A stretch of 64,000 nt of DNA from Prinsepia uniflora (GCA_032719365.1 CM064862.1:942501-1006500); one strand, 5' to 3'; positions 11,080 through 23,119 are shown, counted from the first letter of the stretch. Made by a program: numbers and translations. Notes: a model not told the origin generated them from the sequence alone.

Positions 11080-11515
11080 ACATTTCACCCTAGTAATACC
11101 TCTTTATCCCTCCATTTTGATTGATCGCCTTTCGATTTACCATATTGTTTTCGTACATATATCGTAATCCACCATTTCGATTGATTAAATTGTCTTTGTA
11201 CATACATATATTGTAATTGTAATCATTCATTCTTTAAAACATCATGTCAAGATCATCTCCATAAAAAATTAATAATATTAGAGGTTGTTTAGTTATTCAT
11301 ATGTAAAAATAAATCAACAGTTTTGATATCAATTAAAATCATCATAACAAACCGTTTATTTAGTCGATATATATATATATATATAACGACTTCCAATTAT
11401 ATTGATTTTTAATAGAGATGATCTTAACATAATGATTTAGAAAATAAACAGTTTCAATTATGATATATGTATAAAAAAATTCATGATACGAGAAGATACC
11501 ATCAAAGTAAAAAAC
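11080..11515. mobile_element. Foldback MITE-like element, copy A
   Basis: Two long diverged inverted arms: the left contains TCATTCATTCTTTAAAACATC and CATCTCCATAAAAAATTAAT, the right contains the reverse complements (AGAGATGATCTTAACATAAT, GATTTAGAAAATAAACAG). The same arms occur near 35680-35985 and 37880-38265. The edges are estimates and no target duplication was resolved. Confidence 0.6.
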
Positions 11516-11569
11516 AAGTATTGGCCATACAAATTGTATTTACCATATGTATATCTCTCTTTGTTTTGC

Positions 11570-13260
11570 CTAATATAAAAGACAACTGTGGCTCTTCTTC
11601 AGCACCCTCTGCTTGTCCCTAGCTTTCTGTGCCCTGTTCTGAACTCTGATTTTCATTTCCTCAAAATACTGCAAAAACAACTTCAATTATAGAAAAAAAC
11701 AAAGTCCAGGACATAAGCTCCAATGCCACGGAATTCGTTACTATGTTATGTTATAAGATCGTAAAATTAACCGCAAGAATTACCTGTTGCTTTCTTTTCC
11801 TCTCGAGCTCGGCCTGTTAATTAATGTTAAGACGATCAGCAAGAGCAACAAAATTATAAGCGATCCATGTACCAATTATACAAACCCAGAAATTTTTCAT
11901 GTCATTACCAGCGCTTGTTTAAGGCGTGAATTCTCTTCTCTTAACTGGTTTAATTCAGCTTCCAATTCAACAGTGTAAGCCTGAAAAATCGTATCCATGG
12001 AAATTTCGTATGATTCGTAAATTTAGTTTGCAATCAACAATGAATCGGCATGAATTTTGGGAATGTGTGAAAGATGAAATTGAGTGTAATGTGTACCTGT
12101 TTCCTGGCTCTAGATCTTGCCGCAGACTCTCTGTTCTTGATCATCCTTCTTTGCCTCCTTTCGACAACCTTTTCGACCGGTCCGTCTAAGATCCTCTTTC
12201 TTCCTCCTCTCATTCCACCCATGTCCAAGCCAAAATGACCGCCGGAGCTCTCAACCTGACCACCACACATCCCGCCGTCAGAGGACACCGGGCTCACCGG
12301 AGCCGCCATCCCAATTGGCTGCCCTGCTGCATAACCACCCCCACCATTCACCACTCTGCCTCCAAAACAAACTGCCAGTGGGGTGGGCGCCGCCGCATAC
12401 CCACCATTCCTCTTCCCATTGGCAGCATACCCCGACGACTCTCCTCCCACCGCCGCCCCCGGCATAGTTTGATAGTTGGGTATTCCAGCAGCAGTACTAG
12501 TACTAGCACCACCACCACCACCGGCAGTAGCCCCCATTCCCATCACAGGCCTGTTAACAAAACCCGACGCCACCGCCGCCTGGCTGTTGTTCTGATACAT
12601 CCCATATTGCTGTTGTTGCTGAGGTGGGGCCGCCACGGCCCCCGCCCCCGCCCCTGACATTGGATCATGTTCCCTGACCACCCCTGCTTTCACCAAAAAA
12701 TCCTCCAATGTCATCTCCCCAAAAGTAGGCTGGCGGGGGACAAATTCGGACTTGGGAACACCGCCGTCATTTCCGCCGTGGTTGTTCTGCTGCTTGGCCT
12801 GCTGCCCCTTGTGTATCTCAGACCAAACTTCGTCCACCGTCTTCCTACACAGCGGCGGAGGCAGAGTCAGCGAGCCCTGGCGCGGCAAGGTCGGTTGCGT
12901 GGCTATCGCGGCCGCCTTCTCACCGGCCACCGCCTCCGCCAAAGGCGTGTTATGAGCATTCATATTGCTCAGGTGCTTGTTGCTGCTGTTATTTGCAATA
13001 TTGGTGTGGATGGAGTTGATGGTGGCTTGATTCTCCTCGGCGGTCCAAATGCTGGTGAGGAACTCATCCATGTTCATCGACCCGAAATTCTTGCTACTCT
13101 CACAAAGCGTGTGCTGAAACTCATCGAGCGTGAGGGAGTAGATTGAGGATTGTCTTCCTAACGACGACAATAAGTGGTTGTTCTTCGCTTGTTGCTGCTC
13201 CAATTGCAGCGGAGAATCTGCCTCCCCGTGGGACATGATTTCCGACTCCGAAACACCCAT
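11570..13260 (-). CDS. ABI5: bZIP transcription factor ABI5 (group A)
   Basis: Four exons with GT-AG borders in phase: 12097-13260, 11909-11980, 11784-11813 and 11570-11668, giving 454 residues. It shows the group-A blocks: LGRQSSIYSLTLDEFQHTL (from residue 34), GSMNMDEFL (60-68), LPRQGSLTLPPPLCRKTVDE (from 125) and RQPTFGEMTLEDFLVKAG; then Gly/Ala/Gln-rich linkers; then the basic region ending RMIKNRESAARSRARKQ at residue 388; and leucine heptads in exons 2-4 (AYTVELEAELNQLREENS onward). RQxS sites fit known SnRK2/ABA phosphorylation targets. ABI5 binds ACGT-core ABREs in the nucleus and drives ABA responses in seeds and seedlings. The C-terminus (VLKKSHSCLLY) differs from the usual SCPL ending but keeps the SC pair. 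The length is close to the Arabidopsis protein (442). Confidence 0.95.
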
Positions 13261-14104
13261 GTTTTCTTTGATCTATGCTTGATTTCAAGAAACCGGGTTT
13301 CTAAATTCGAATCGTTCACCTGACCAATTTTGAAGAACATAACATCAATTTGTCAACCAAGTGAAAGAAACAACGCATCTATGTGGTCCATCTGGCTGAA
13401 TATTAAGGATGAAAGTACGACGTTAGCACTTAGAGACAACGACTAATCGACGTAAATTGCGATTAATTACTGATTTGCACACATTTAAGCATGATTAGGT
13501 GGGCAAATGTTGAAATTCATGCAGCTTGGTGGTCCATATTGATCAAGGAATAATGACAAGATATGCATATGCTTATGAATATGTACAATTAATTATGCAT
13601 TTCCAAAAGAGGAAACAAGATTGAAATGTCGGCCAAAGTAAAAGCAAACCTTTCCTATTTTAGTAGTACACTCCATTAAAAATAAAAATAAAAGGGACCT
13701 ATAGAACATAAAAAAAGTCGAACAAATTAGCTGCTTAACGTTAAAGTACTGTTTAACTGATAACCGATTTTCATGAAGATCTTGGAATTAATTTAAACTA
13801 ATCCCAACTAACTTCATCAACCAATAATAAGCATATACCCAAGATCTTCATCGTCAAGAAGCGTCAGATCCCAGAACCAACAACACACCAAATCCAACAC
13901 TACACATACACAAACACAGATCGATCGACAACCTAATAAACAACAGATTTGTAATACTGCTCGCCTACTCCTTTAAACATCATGCGACAATTAAACAAAT
14001 GGTTTTTTTTTTTTTAAACATAAAGATGTTTCATATACAAGACATGTAATTACTTACTAATTACTAAGCTGAATCCATCAAGCAAATTAATATACGGTAC
14101 GTAC
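13261..14104 (-). other. ABI5 leader: probable 5'-UTR intron
   Basis: Read on the minus strand, GTCCAG|GTACGTACC near 14104 is a strong donor and TTCTTCAAAATTGGTCAG| near 13320 is a reasonable acceptor upstream of the ATG at 13260. A leader intron of about 785 bp would place transcription start above 14105. This is inferred from splice-like signals only. Confidence 0.45.
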
Positions 14105-14269
14105 CTGGACGAGTGTATATGTTGTCTGCAAGCTGAAAATAATGCCAGAAATTAACCCAATATTCAGGGAGAGCTGAGGAGAGTGTTTAATTCTTGTCTG
14201 GGACAGATCTAGACTGGTAACCAAACAAGCACACCTTCATATAGCCAAGTTCTCTTGAACCTTTGGATT

Positions 14270-14310
14270 GGAATATATATATATATATAATGTGTGTGTA
14301 TATATATAAA
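14270..14310 (-). promoter_or_regulatory. Possible TATA region of ABI5
   Basis: A long TATATATATAA tract lies upstream of the inferred leader exon. It is a simple repeat, so the exact TATA box cannot be assigned. Confidence 0.35.
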
Positions 14311-14349
14311 TATATCACAAGAATTTAAGGGCTTGGCTTAAATTCTTTC

Positions 14350-14355
<6 letters not shown>

Positions 14356-14389
<34 letters not shown>

Positions 14390-14390
14390 C
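14356..14390. repeat. (TTA)n microsatellite
   Basis: About eleven TTA/ATT repeats; a simple sequence repeat in the ABI5 upstream region. Confidence 0.9.
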
Positions 14391-14637
14391 GTCTATTTAT
14401 TATATCTATATATTTTTTTTTTCTTTTTCCTCTAGAGAGAGAGCTAGCTAGAGTGGCTGGGCAGTGTTGTTATAGTTGCAGCAATTCCATGAGCAGTCCT
14501 TTTTATCTTTCTTTTTTTTTTTCCGGCGAAATGTGGGGCCATTTGCGGCGTACGAGTCAATACCATACAGCTATATGTTTCTCTGTATAAAAATTGGATG
14601 CCCTAGCTAGCCCATTAGACGACGTTTCCAACCCTCG

Positions 14638-14696
14638 ACACGTGTTTGCCATGTGTCATGTAAGCGGGAGTTGGTGTCTGGAAGGCCAACACGTGT
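14638..14696. promoter_or_regulatory. Two G-box/ABRE palindromes upstream of ABI5
   Basis: ACACGTGT occurs at 14638-14645 and again at 14689-14696, 51 bp apart. The core CACGTG/ACGTG is the known site for group-A bZIPs (including ABI5 itself) and HY5-type factors. About 0.5 kb upstream of the inferred leader exon, the pair would suit ABA feedback on ABI5. Binding is inferred. Confidence 0.5.
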
Positions 14697-14943
14697 GCTG
14701 CTCTGGCAAGAAAATGATAAAAAAATGTCCTTCACCATATATTTTTTTTTATCTGGTCTTTCACCATATATATGTCAAGGGTTTTGCTCTTCTTTTTTTT
14801 TTTCTGTTTAATTTACAAAATCTGAATTTTTTCTTTTCTTTATTACGTTTGAAATTTCAAATATTGGTATTTCTATTATTATAAAACTAAAAGAGTTAAA
14901 ATATTTTATCAAATTTTTCTGAATAAATATCATCAATTAATAA

Positions 14944-15129
14944 CTTTTATGTTTAATATATAATGATATAAAAATTAAATTAAATATTTAAATTAAAAAA
15001 TAAACATTTAAGTAGAAGAGATAGGTAATTACTTTGATACTTATTCTTTTTTATTTATTTATTTTTTGAATTAATTTTATTTCTTTATATTTCTTTAATT
15101 TTTATATCATTATATATTAAACATAAAAG
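14944..15129. repeat. Perfect 33-bp inverted repeat, MITE-like foldback
   Basis: Arms at 14944-14976 and 15097-15129 are exact reverse complements, each containing TTTATGTTTAATATATAATG. The 120-bp loop is AT-rich. Weaker complementarity continues outside the arms (about 14880-15200), so the whole may be a MITE; the edges are unclear. Confidence 0.75.
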
Positions 15130-15694
15130 CCACCTTATTATGTACTATAAATATTAATTTTTAGTATTTATGTTAAATATTCTGATAAATAATGATAGAT
15201 TAAATATTATTAATTTTTTTTTTCGAGAGTAATTTAATTAATGCGTGGTACTCTTTATTCAAATCTTAATTGAAATTTCATGATTCTAATTTTAAAGAGA
15301 CCACACATGAAAGAAAAATAACCAAGAAATAATGTGATGCAAAAGCTGCAAGGAATCACATGCAGGAACTTTTGTACGAGATCGATAATCTTCTTTGGTA
15401 CTTTTGTCGTTGACGAACTTGCCCTTGGTCTTTTGTTTAAATTACACTGGATGATCTAGGATGAAAACAACCGGCCAAATGTCAGCAGTTCGTTTCTGGT
15501 TGATCAGCAGCCGCTGGTTTTGTAAATGGTAATGCCTTGTATTAATCTTCTTCGATCTTCTTGTGAAACAAATAAATTATTGAGAAGCGCAAAATTTAAA
15601 ATAATTTGAAATTTGTGAAGTTGACACGTAGTTTATAATTTATATAATATTCAAAATTATATATAGTTATATTTAGTAATAATAATATTAACCG

Positions 15695-16310
15695 CCCATA
15701 GATACTGGCTCATTTGTTTCTGGACACCGCCGTTGTCATGGAGCATGGGAAGGACGCGTGTCGATCCCCCCAAAAAGCCTCGCTTGCTTGGAAGCATCGG
15801 GAGGCTTACACAGCACAACTGGCGAGCAGAGTCAACCCCCTAACCATTACAGTGACCAAGTCAGCCAGAGTCTTGCACTCAAGAGATCGAGCAAGTCTGG
15901 AACTCAGTCAAAAGTGGATACCGCCCCCCATGCTCCCACGGTCCGCCCCTCGAGGAATAGAAAGGGAGGACCGGGGGCTGGCTTGACAACATAATATTAA
16001 GTCATTTCTCTTTAAATAGAAGAGTTAATTTCACTTTGAGAATAACTCATTGTTCAATCAAAATAATCCAAAATATACAAGCTCACCCTATAAATAGAAG
16101 AGTTAATTTCACTTTGAGAATAACTCATTTCTCGCTTCTAAAGCTTTTTCAAATTTGTCCCTAGTTTCTCGAAACCATTTTAAGTATCAGAACTTTATTT
16201 TCTTCTTGATTAAACAACTCCTTTGAGCTTTAACTTTAATCTGGATTGTTTTATATTTATTGCTTGTGGGGATCATGAAAATTTTTCCAAGCCTATTTGA
16301 TTTCTATTTC
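15695..16310 (+). mobile_element. Ty3/gypsy LTR remnant (probable solo or fragment)
   Basis: A GC-rich block (15695-15990) in AT-rich DNA contains gypsy U3-like sequence ending GACCGGGGGCTGGCTTGACA. It is followed by a TATA-like CTATAAATAGAAG and a pyrimidine-rich stretch to TGTGGGGATCATGAAAA near 16266-16282, which resembles the U5 end of plant gypsy LTRs. A 39-bp segment with the TATA is duplicated (16013-16051 and 16091-16129, 78-bp period). No gag-pol, primer site or target duplication was found. Confidence 0.42.
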
Positions 16311-17270
16311 AATATATAGTAAGCAACGTCATGAGTATGTGGAAGTGGTCCACGTGGTGGCGGTGGGGCACCACCCATCGGATCGGAGCTAGCTGCTTGA
16401 ATGCCTGAAGACAGTTTGACAGTTGGGTTTTCATCATTCTGGTAATTTTGGAAATGGAAATGTTAGAGAAATTAACATTTTCTTATTTTGATTTTTGGAA
16501 AAATTTACATTACAATTTCCATGTGATTTTGGCAAAATAATTATGACATCACCAATACGTGGCGTGAATCATTTTTCCATTTTCTTACTTCTCACTTTCC
16601 CTTCATTCCCACGGAAACTAAATTACCTTTTTATCCCTCATACCCCATCAAAGTATTCATCTTACTTCTCCACATGCAAATCAATGTACAAAACATTCGA
16701 ATACCAACCATGAGAAAGGTGCACACCAAGTAATCATAGTAGAAATTATCTTAATTGGTTATTTAGTGTGTACGTATTTAGAATATCAGTATTTCGATTC
16801 GAGTTGATATTTTAGTAAAATTTCACATTTAGATTCTAATTGATATTATTCTTCGCATCACATTGAAAAAACTTCATTGATGTTACTCAAAGAGGCATGA
16901 AACGTATTCAATTCTAATTGATATTATTCTTCGCATCACATTGAAAAAACTTCATTGATGTTACTCAAAGAAGCATGAAACGTATTCGTAGTGTATTCAT
17001 CCCAAGTCAAATAGCTTTGTTGAAGAAGAAAGAATATTGCAATATAATTCTCATCACTACTTGAAATTATGATTCATGATGAATGTGTTTGCATACTTGG
17101 TGGTAATGGCATTGCAAAAAAGATCATCGTGTATGGTAGGGACCAATTTATATCATTTTGTTGTGTCCACTTCCATAATACACGCCTTATATCTTGCAAA
17201 TAAAGCTTGTTAAATCAAAAGGCGACTGCTAATGATCAACAAAATGAGGCTAAAATGAACCTCTTTGAGT
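16310..17270. other. Upstream region of the germin-like gene
   Basis: It holds a 78-bp tandem duplication (16833-16988) and no supported gene. An open frame at 16495-16713 has no family resemblance. Confidence 0.5.
16833..16988. repeat. 78-bp tandem duplication
   Basis: Units 16833-16910 and 16911-16988 differ at two positions by eye. They lie about 330 bp upstream of the germin-like start codon. Confidence 0.95.
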
Positions 17271-17272
17271 TC

Positions 17273-17279
17273 TATAAAA
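17273..17279 (+). promoter_or_regulatory. TATA box of the germin-like gene
   Basis: TATAAAA lies 42 bp upstream of the ATG at 17321, implying a very short 5' UTR. Confidence 0.6.
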
Positions 17280-17320
17280 CCCAAGATGTATTGAAATCAA
17301 GGTGAATATGTACCTAGAAA

Positions 17321-17986
17321 ATGGCTTCTAGTCTTTCCCTTTTGTTTCTTATTTCTTCCCTCCTATATGCCATAACTTCGGCTTCCGACCCCGACCCAGT
17401 TCAGGACTATTGCATACCAAACCCTAAATTTGGTGCCTTGAGAACACCTCTTCACACCATCCTCCAATGCAAGAATTCAACCGAGGCCACCACGGATGAC
17501 TTCGTCTTCTCTGGGATGAAGGTGGCTGGAAACTTCACTGAAACAGGCCTGGCGGCCATCTCGGTGAACCCAACAATCTTCCCCGGGATCAACACACTAG
17601 GGATGTCATTTGTGAGAGCTGACCTGAAAGTTGGCGGAATTAATCCACCACATTTTCACCCAAGAGCCACAGAAATATCCCATATAGTGGAAGGGAGTGT
17701 TTATTCAGGGTTTGTTGATTCAACCAATAGGGTTTTTGCTAGGGTTATTGAGCAAGGGGAGGTCATGGTGTTCCCTAGGGGTCTAGTTCACTTCCAAATG
17801 AATGTTGGGGAAAAGCCAGCTACAATATTTGGAAGCTTCAATAGCCAAAACCCAGGAATGCAAAAGATCCCGTCTGCGATTTTCGGGTCCGGGATAAATG
17901 ATGAGCTCTTGGAGAAGGCATTTGGATTGAGTTCTAAGCAGATTGGAACCATGAAAAGAAGATTTGATCCAAAAAAGATGAGGTAA
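17321..17986 (+). CDS. Germin-like protein (cupin), secreted
   Basis: 221 codons without introns, the normal germin-like length. Residues 1-21 form a signal peptide. C31 and C50 are the conserved disulfide pair. The first cupin box has the ligands H111, H113 and E118 (PPHFHPRATEI), and the second has PRGLVHFQMN with H157; together these bind Mn in the family. N52 (NST) and N71 (NFT) are possible glycosylation sites. Germin-like proteins are apoplastic glycoproteins; some have superoxide dismutase or oxalate oxidase activity and roles in cell wall or defence. Which activity this one has cannot be told from sequence. A TATA box lies 42 bp upstream. Confidence 0.95.
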   Translation: MASSLSLLFLISSLLYAITSASDPDPVQDYCIPNPKFGALRTPLHTILQCKNSTEATTDDFVFSGMKVAGNFTETGLAAISVNPTIFPGINTLGMSFVRADLKVGGINPPHFHPRATEISHIVEGSVYSGFVDSTNRVFARVIEQGEVMVFPRGLVHFQMNVGEKPATIFGSFNSQNPGMQKIPSAIFGSGINDELLEKAFGLSSKQIGTMKRRFDPKKMR

Positions 17987-18371
17987 AAGGTAGGAGATGG
18001 AAGGGCATTTTGCTCAATTGAGATCCATTTTATCCATTTTTCAATGTATGATGCAGGCTTAAATGTTTCTCTATGGTAAATGAAATTTTAACAGCATGGT
18101 AGAAGTGTAACAAAAACAATAATGCTTTAGACAATTTAGTTCTCAAACTTTTCAAAATTCAATCCCTACGAAAAAAACTGCAATGTGATCCAACAATCTA
18201 TAAACACAACTGGCTGTTATATCTCTGCAATGTGATGCAACAATCTATAAAACAGCTGGCTGGTACAAGATCTATCATACAAGCCAAGATAATTAATCAA
18301 CTGAAATTTTAACTGTGTTTTGGAGAAATGTAACGAAAGTTAACCTGAGGCAGCTGATTAAGCAGTTAAGG
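17987..18371. other. Convergent 3' region between the germin-like and hydrolase genes
   Basis: It contains the two 3' UTRs and a 47-bp tandem duplication (about 18178-18270, units starting CTGCAATGTGAT). Confidence 0.6.
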
Positions 18372-21300
18372 TTACTTTCCCCCGGTTAAAAGCGCCTTGA
18401 CAATGGATTCGCACCTACCATCAGCATGTGGAAACAAGTGCCCAGCACCTGGTAGCTCATGATAGTGAATCCATGGAAGCTGCTGAGCAATGTAGCGCTG
18501 CAGTGTAGCAGGTACCATGCGATCTTCATCTCCTTGCCACACGTGGACAGAACCTTCTTTGTTAGGGAATGGGTTTTCTAGCTCCAGAGGACTGAAATCC
18601 CAGGTCCCAAATCCAACATTAATGTCACGGTGGATGGACTCGAATAGTCCTTGCTGTCTTACCTGTGCCTGAAGAATCAAAATTGGAAATCAATGACATC
18701 TTTTTCTTTTCTTGCTATTAAAATTATTTATATAATAGCATATAAATACAGTATTAGCATTCACTTTCTTTTATGACACACCGTACCCTCAAATCGTGAG
18801 AGTATCTAACATCTAAAACTAAAAGAAACTGACGCAATATTGACACTGCAAGGTGCAGCTGCTCAGGTACATGTTTGTAAAAGAAATCCAATTCTAGGGA
18901 ACATCAGCGCAAAGTTTCTCATTGCTATTAAAAAAAAAAAAAAAGTTATATCCAGATTTCACAAGATTTCATCTCAATGCCCTACAAGTCATGTTCCCAC
19001 AGTTCCAATGACATGATCCAATTCTAGGGGAAGGCAATGCGAAGCAAGAACGTTCCCTCATTTCTATGCCATGAAGGGTAAGACTTTAGAATTCACTACG
19101 TAATATATTAGTGTTCTATATATTCCTGCAGTCCCAAGGGAATGCAAGGTCCAACCACCTCTTAACACTAACCGGAAGGTTTGCAAAGATCTCTATAATA
19201 GATTCATTCACAAATCTAGGCTCCATAATAGATTCATTCACAAAGATTTCTATTGACCAGTACAGGTAACCAGGTAATACCTATACCCACATGCTAGAGA
19301 GCTCAAATTCAACGTACGGGAGGGGAGTTACCAATTAGACACATGCCATCAAATTAAGAGTAGAAATAGGGAAAGGTTGTTGACAGCTCATTGTTTTCTT
19401 CACAACAGTTCGAAGGTATTAACTATAATCCATAGCTTACGCCAAGCCAAATTTACTTAATTCAGCATAAAATCAGAATGGAAAGAAAAAGAAAGAAATG
19501 TTTCAGAGCTTTATATTCAAATAGAAAACATATATATTTAAGAGTATAGCATAAGAACTAACCTAATTTTTGGCATAAAGAAAAAATAGCAAATTTTCAA
19601 GAACTTCACAGATATATTTTCAAAACAGTAGCAAGGTTCTCTGAACACTACAAAAACTAATTTTGAAACTTTAGAACTTATTTGGTATGTGTACAATCCA
19701 ATTTAGCTAATGTCATTATGAAATGGTCCACTAAACATACCAAACAATCTAATTGATGGAAGTTACCAAAGTATGAGGTGGTACGTACCATATATGATCC
19801 TCTGCTACTTCGAAGCTTAGGTAGGATTTCTCTGTCTTGGTTAGAAAGAATTTCTATTCTGCCAGCCAAAACACTTGAACTAGGAAACCATTTTTGTGTG
19901 TTCCAGAAATAGGTAAGCCAAGGGGTGTAGTGAGACACACGAAGTGCCCATTGGTCTTGCTGAGGCTGTTGTAAGTAAGCTTCCCTAGATAGATTTGCAG
20001 GAAGCCCAGTCCACCAGTAGTTAACAACTGGAGCTAAAAGTGCTGCTCCGGCAAGCCTGTTACCATTCCCGCCAAGTGTAAGATAAACGACATACAACTC
20101 CACATTCCTCCTTACCACCCCCCACCCAATATCTCTAACACGAAAGTCTTAGGTACAAAAAAAAACTGATAACAAATGCTATAGATCCCGTTATTATATG
20201 CTAAATGAAGACTTGTTGTATTGTACTGTGTTCTCCTTTACCCCAAAAACATACATGCAAAATTGCTCTACTTACATTGCTAGAAAGAATCATACCTGTG
20301 AGGGAGGTACTTGAGGCAGCTCCAAATAACCTGTCCACCCATGGAGAAACCAATTACATAAAATCTGTGTCCTAAACCCAATTGATCAGCCAGCTCCTCT
20401 ATATCTTTTGCCATACTTTTCACCGTCCTCTTTGGATTAGGATCACTTTCTCCGTATCCAGGTCTGTCAAAAGACACAATGTAGATCCCCAAGTCTTGAA
20501 TAGTTTCCTGGGAAAACTCAACACAGATTAGAATGATATTAAAGGACAGCTAAGATAGATTCAAAGAGACCATAAGATAAATACCGGAGATAAAGTTTGA
20601 GCAACAACAGCATCATGTCTGCAAGAATCAACACCATGCACAAAAACTATTTTATGCTGTGCATTATCTTTTGGGACCCCATGCTCTTGGTAGGCTAAAT
20701 GTCTTCCATCGCTCAGTTTTATTCGTAGTGCTGTAACAGGAGGTCCATCAGGAGAGCCACATATCTTTGATGGAGAGGGTTGGATTGCCTGATATGCCCA
20801 TGCCGAAAATCCAAAAAATAACACAACCAGTGCTTTCTTAAACATCCCTGAAATTTTTTAGGTTTACTTGAATCACAAATCAGATCGGTGAAAAAAGCCC
20901 CAGAAGAAAAGAAAGAAAGGACCAACTTATCCAAGTTGATAGTTTAAGCATATATCAAAGACATACCTATCCTGCATCAGATTCAAAACAAAGTCTTGAC
21001 AATTTTCAAGAAAGTAGATAAATGGTCAAATCTAACATAAAGAGGTTGTCATGATCGGTTAGAAATCACTTGTACAGTCACAGACAAGATCTTATGGCAA
21101 TAATATATAGAATCCTAGTCCCTGATCATTGAAGTATGTTCGAATCAAGCAGCATGAGTTTGTTCTTTGATTTGCCCATAAATCATATCAAATACAAAAA
21201 TCTCGTACCGTTGTAACTAATGGTAGTTAGTTCTACCTCATGGTGGGATAGGATTTTCCCTCGACCAATTAACCCAAGGAGAAAGAAAACTTACCCACTT

Positions 21301-22147
21301 CTTTTATCTTTTGAGGGGAAAATGATTCAATCTCAAAGATGACACTACCAATAAAGTCATAAAATTTGAAGCATGGAAGATATTCGCTTGTTAAATGCTT
21401 ATTATGCAAGTCAAAATCACTCCTTTTCCCTTAATTTCTTCTTTTCGGTACATTCAACAGAGAACCAAACATGGCCTAGCCTAGTCCTAACCTTTCACAC
21501 CTCAGCTTGAAGACATTTATTAAACTTTCAAAAGTATGGGTAAAAGATACTCCATTTATATATCTTTCAAATATAATCCCAAAAGTGGAAAGGAAAAACA
21601 GCTGGTACCTGGTAGGATTCTTATTCTTCTTACTTTGTTGTAAGAAAAAAAAAATGAAAACTTTTCCGGCATAATCACAGATAATGCTTACTAAATAAGA
21701 AATTCACATTTTATCATACCCCAGTACAACGAAAAATCCACAAAGAACTGAATTCTTAAATTCTGGTCCTACATTTTCTTATCAACCAAACAGAATTTGG
21801 TACTGACACCAAAAAAAAAAAAGCTACACTAGCGCTTTTCCAACCTATTCCTCAAAAGAGAGGTCCATCCTCTATCCCTTCAACCTTCTCGGAAGGTGGG
21901 ATGCCCCATAAGCGCTTTTACCTTTCCTCTTTTATACACCTTTACATCCATCAATGAAAAAATTTCTTATTGGTATCTAAGGAACTCGACCCCAATCATA
22001 ATAAACGAAAGCATCGGAATACAAATAAACCGGAAAAGGAAAAGTAAACCCACCTGAAGGAAGCTGGAAGGAACTGTTTTGCTTGGCTCTTCTGGTGTGC
22101 GATCTGGCCGATGCGGCGGATACCTTCCGGTTGACTCCTCCCGCCAT
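18372..22147 (-). CDS. Alpha/beta hydrolase-fold protein, membrane-anchored, five exons
   Basis: Exons 22054-22147, 20585-20847, 20296-20507, 19789-20056 and 18372-18668 join in phase (94+263+212+268+297 nt) into 377 residues. The N-terminus is basic (MAGGVNRKVSAASARSHTRR), followed by one membrane segment (about 33-50). The catalytic parts are complete: FVHG oxyanion region, nucleophile elbow GFSMGG with Ser174, acid Asp326 or Asp328 in WQGDEDRMVP, and His356 in LPGAGHLFPH. The conserved tract FDRPGYGESDPNPKRTVK places it in a plant family whose substrate I do not know. Intron 4 is over 1.1 kb. Using the ATG at 20845 alone would drop a first exon that is conserved in the family. A partial exon-1-like copy lies at 29690-29850. 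Confidence 0.92.
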
Positions 22148-23119
22148 TTCCACCAACCCAGAAGATGAATCAGAGATTCGGAGTCACGACTAACGAGAGA
22201 AAGAGAGAGCCTTTATCGGACAAACTCAGAGAGATCCGATCGAAGACTAGTGACAAATTCAAAACGGTGACTTGGCTCTGTCTCTGACCTGTGACTGTTT
22301 GTAAGTGTGTGTTGCGACATGCTCATTCTCAGTTTTTCACGATAGTAAAAGTCAATTTAGTGCAAAATCATATCATTGGACGCTAATTATATAATAAATA
22401 ACTCTCCCAAAAAAAAAATACCGTTCTTGTTCACTTTACCATTGGTCCAAAATATTAAAATAATCCTATAGCATACTTCTTATATTTAACCTTAAATTTA
22501 TCGAAATGCACCGTAATTGACTATAGGTAATTAACATTGTAAGTAGAGAGTCTACTAGACGGCTGTTTTGAGTCAAATTTGTCCGGAACTAAATTTGTAG
22601 AGTCGGTTGAAGATGTTACAACTTTCAGATAAATTTTAATTTATCTTATTGAGATATAAAGAGAATTAATTTTGGTAGCATTAAAAATTAACTGGCTATT
22701 AATAATTTTTGAGTAATTTCTAATTAAATTTGTTCCAATTTAGAGAGTATGATATGAATGCTCTTACAATCTAAAAAAAAGTCACAAAATATCATATTTG
22801 AGTTTCTTCTTGAGTTAAATATGATATGATTTTTCTATAAGTAAAATATATATATATATATATAATGTGATTTGTTCTTTACGTTGCTTTTGCAATTAAT
22901 CCCTTTTTCGTGCTTGAAATTAGTGTAAATGGAAATGATTTTATATTTTCTTATGTAAAAAATAATCTTAATATTGAATAATACACAAAATGAAAACTAG
23001 AAACAATTTAGAAATTATTTAAGGAGATAAATACATAAAATATACTAATAAAACCAATGAAGAAACAATTACTTATCCAATAATGTTACAATTGTACATG
23101 AAATTTTCTTACACAATTA
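22148..23119. other. Hydrolase promoter and AT-rich flank of the gypsy insertion
   Basis: The first 180 bp are the likely 5' UTR and promoter of the minus-strand hydrolase. The rest is AT-rich with a (TA)n tract near 22847-22864 and no supported gene. It ends with ACACAATTA (23111-23119), the same 9 bases that follow the 3' LTR. Confidence 0.55.

Larger units (their letters stand above)
10010..11569. other. Intergenic region between NHL and ABI5 genes
   Basis: It holds a 51-bp tandem duplication (10681-10782), a partial MITE-like arm (about 10790-11020) and a longer MITE-like copy (about 11080-11515). The first 200 bp include the promoter of the minus-strand NHL gene. No other gene is supported. 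Confidence 0.6.

Noticed and set aside
12235..13146. Long plus-strand open frames opposite ABI5
   Set aside because: They are shadows of the GC-rich ABI5 first exon; the minus strand has the clear bZIP gene.
15714..15994. GC-rich frames near 15.7 kb as a host gene
   Set aside because: Composition and context fit a gypsy LTR remnant; no protein family match.
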